A DNA stretch of 6,476 nt, taken from the NCBI GenBank assembly GCA_022801475.1, contig JAAWSH010000099.1, positions 1-6,476 of the forward strand, in the 5' to 3' direction. The stretch is from Acutalibacter sp. GTDB taxonomy: Bacteria > Bacillota > Clostridia > Oscillospirales > Acutalibacteraceae. The stretch's first letter is position 1. The number at the start of each line of letters is the position of its first letter. Below the pieces are notes generated by a model. The model made no database searches and had not been told where the DNA came from. It saw nothing but the letters and a program-made list of their open reading frames with translations. This document shows positions 6,168 through 6,476 of the stretch, piece by piece. A program made the translations under genes and the position numbers.

Positions 6168-6195
6168 AGACATTCCTTTTCGAACGTGCTATAAT
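6167..6195 (+). promoter_or_regulatory. Main sigma-A-type promoter of the hemerythrin gene
   Basis: TAGACA (6167-6172, five of six matches), a 17-base spacer, and a perfect TATAAT (6190-6195). Expected transcription start is about A6202, giving a leader of roughly 150 bases before the ATG at 6353, long for a simple gene. This is the best promoter in the window. Confidence 0.72.
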
Positions 6196-6209
6196 GTATG
6201 CAAAATGTA

Positions 6210-6279
6210 CATTCGGAGTTTCCCCAGATAGCCAAGCAGTTGTCTTTTTACTTGGCTAAAATATGGTAAGCTCCAAATG
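6210..6279 (+). promoter_or_regulatory. Long structured hairpin in the hemerythrin mRNA leader, class unknown
   Basis: A nested imperfect stem of about 70 bases. From outside in: CATT (6210-6213) with AATG (6276-6279); one C/A mismatch; GGAGTTT (6215-6221) with AAGCTCC (6268-6274, one G-U pair); a small internal loop; CCA (6224-6226) with TGG (6264-6266); a G/A mismatch and two A-T pairs; an AAA bulge on the 3' side (6258-6260); then a perfect 7-bp stem AGCCAAG (6230-6236) with CTTGGCT (6251-6257) closing a 14-base loop. It begins about 8 bases after the predicted transcript start. It has no T-run behind it, so it is not an intrinsic terminator. I compared it with riboswitch cores I know (c-di-GMP, TPP, purine, SAM, fluoride, preQ1, THF) and recognise none. 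It may be a riboswitch, a protein-binding leader or a 5' stabilising stem. Confidence 0.5.
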
Positions 6280-6336
6280 GGTTTCATTCTTAATCATTTT
6301 TTAACTTAATCTTTTAATCACAAAAGGGCTAATGCA

Positions 6337-6343
6337 GAGGAGG
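6337..6343 (+). promoter_or_regulatory. Ribosome binding site of the hemerythrin gene
   Basis: GAGGAGG lies 9 bases before the ATG at 6353, a strong site that fixes the start. Four of its bases (GGAG, 6339-6342) could pair with CTCC at 6271-6274, which is otherwise held in the leader hairpin. Confidence 0.8.
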
Positions 6344-6352
6344 ATCATTTCG

Positions 6353-6476
6353 ATGGACAATCAATTGGTGTGGTCGGATGAGTATAATCTCGGTGTAGAG
6401 ATTATCGACAAAGAACACCAGCGACTATTCAAGATCATCAACAAGCTTTTCGCCTTTGGAGAAGAGGAAAAGAAAA
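6353..6476 (+). CDS. Bacteriohemerythrin-type protein, N-terminal 41 codons only
   Basis: The visible product begins MDNQLVWSDEYNLGVEIID and continues with KEHQRLFKIINKLF. The W7, the GVxxID stretch (14-19) and H22 in DxEHQxLF are the classic start of hemerythrin domains, in which this histidine is the first ligand of a di-iron centre that reversibly binds oxygen. In anaerobic bacteria such proteins are thought to sense, store or scavenge oxygen. The frame is open to the window edge; a stand-alone bacteriohemerythrin is about 130-140 residues, but fusions to signalling domains occur, so the total length and domain composition are unknown. The start is supported by GAGGAGG 9 bases upstream. 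It is transcribed away from miaB from the tandem promoters, with a structured leader. Family assignment is confident despite the truncation. Confidence 0.9.
   Translation, partial: MDNQLVWSDEYNLGVEIIDKEHQRLFKIINKLFAFGEEEKK

Larger units (their letters stand above)
5858..6352. other. AT-rich divergent intergenic region between miaB and the hemerythrin gene
   Basis: About 495 bases with no convincing gene. Open frames here on both strands start at TTG without a ribosome binding site or are out-of-frame run-ons from miaB. The stretch 5930-6100 shows no feature except a short hairpin at 6038-6051 with no T-run. The two ends hold the leftward miaB promoter with inverted repeats, and the rightward tandem promoters and structured leader, listed separately. 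Base composition is clearly more AT-rich than in the flanking genes. Confidence 0.75.

Noticed and set aside
6198..6269. Short plus-strand frames (23, 21 and 8 codons) beginning near 6194-6205 over the leader hairpin, as a leader peptide
   Set aside because: The ATGs at 6194 and 6198 lie before the predicted transcript start, the one at 6205 is only three bases into it, and none has a Shine-Dalgarno sequence.
1..6476. CRISPR arrays, tRNA or rRNA genes, insertion sequences, phage or toxin-antitoxin genes
   Set aside because: Looked for on both strands; no repeated spacers, cloverleaf, transposase or paired small genes of these types were seen.

Overview
The window looks like a chromosomal segment of a low-oxygen Firmicute of the class Clostridia, probably near the Oscillospiraceae. 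This is inferred from the miaB / ylbF / mutS gene order, strong AAGGAGG-type ribosome binding sites, and small DUF-type proteins typical of gut Clostridia; no rRNA or other taxonomic marker is present.

Positions 1-5857 form a left-pointing (minus strand) run of seven genes. In transcription order: miaB (tRNA methylthiotransferase), an iron-sulfur flavoprotein-like NAD(P)H-dependent FMN reductase, a membrane-anchored small protein gene broken by a one-base frameshift, a three-helix small membrane protein, a 12-cysteine DUF3795-type protein, a YlbF-family protein with a cysteine-rich tail, and mutS, which runs off the left edge before its Walker B motif. Gaps are 11-47 bases and miaB overlaps the next gene, so one main transcript is likely. 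miaB, ylbF and mutS are a recurrent housekeeping neighbourhood in Clostridia; the four genes between miaB and ylbF look like an accessory insert. Four of the seven products carry cysteine clusters of the kind that bind Fe-S clusters or metal.

Positions 5858-6352 are an AT-rich divergent intergenic region. Leftward it holds a good extended -10 promoter for miaB placed so close to the ATG that the mRNA would be nearly leaderless, with inverted repeats around it. Rightward it holds two overlapping sigma-A-type promoters, an 8-bp inverted repeat just upstream of them, and a transcribed leader of about 150 bases containing a long imperfect hairpin.

From 6353 to the right edge is the first 41 codons of a plus-strand bacteriohemerythrin-type gene, a non-haem di-iron oxygen-binding protein. 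No RNA genes, CRISPR arrays, insertion sequences or phage genes were recognised. The least explained element is the structured leader in front of the hemerythrin gene; no clear new multi-gene system is visible.
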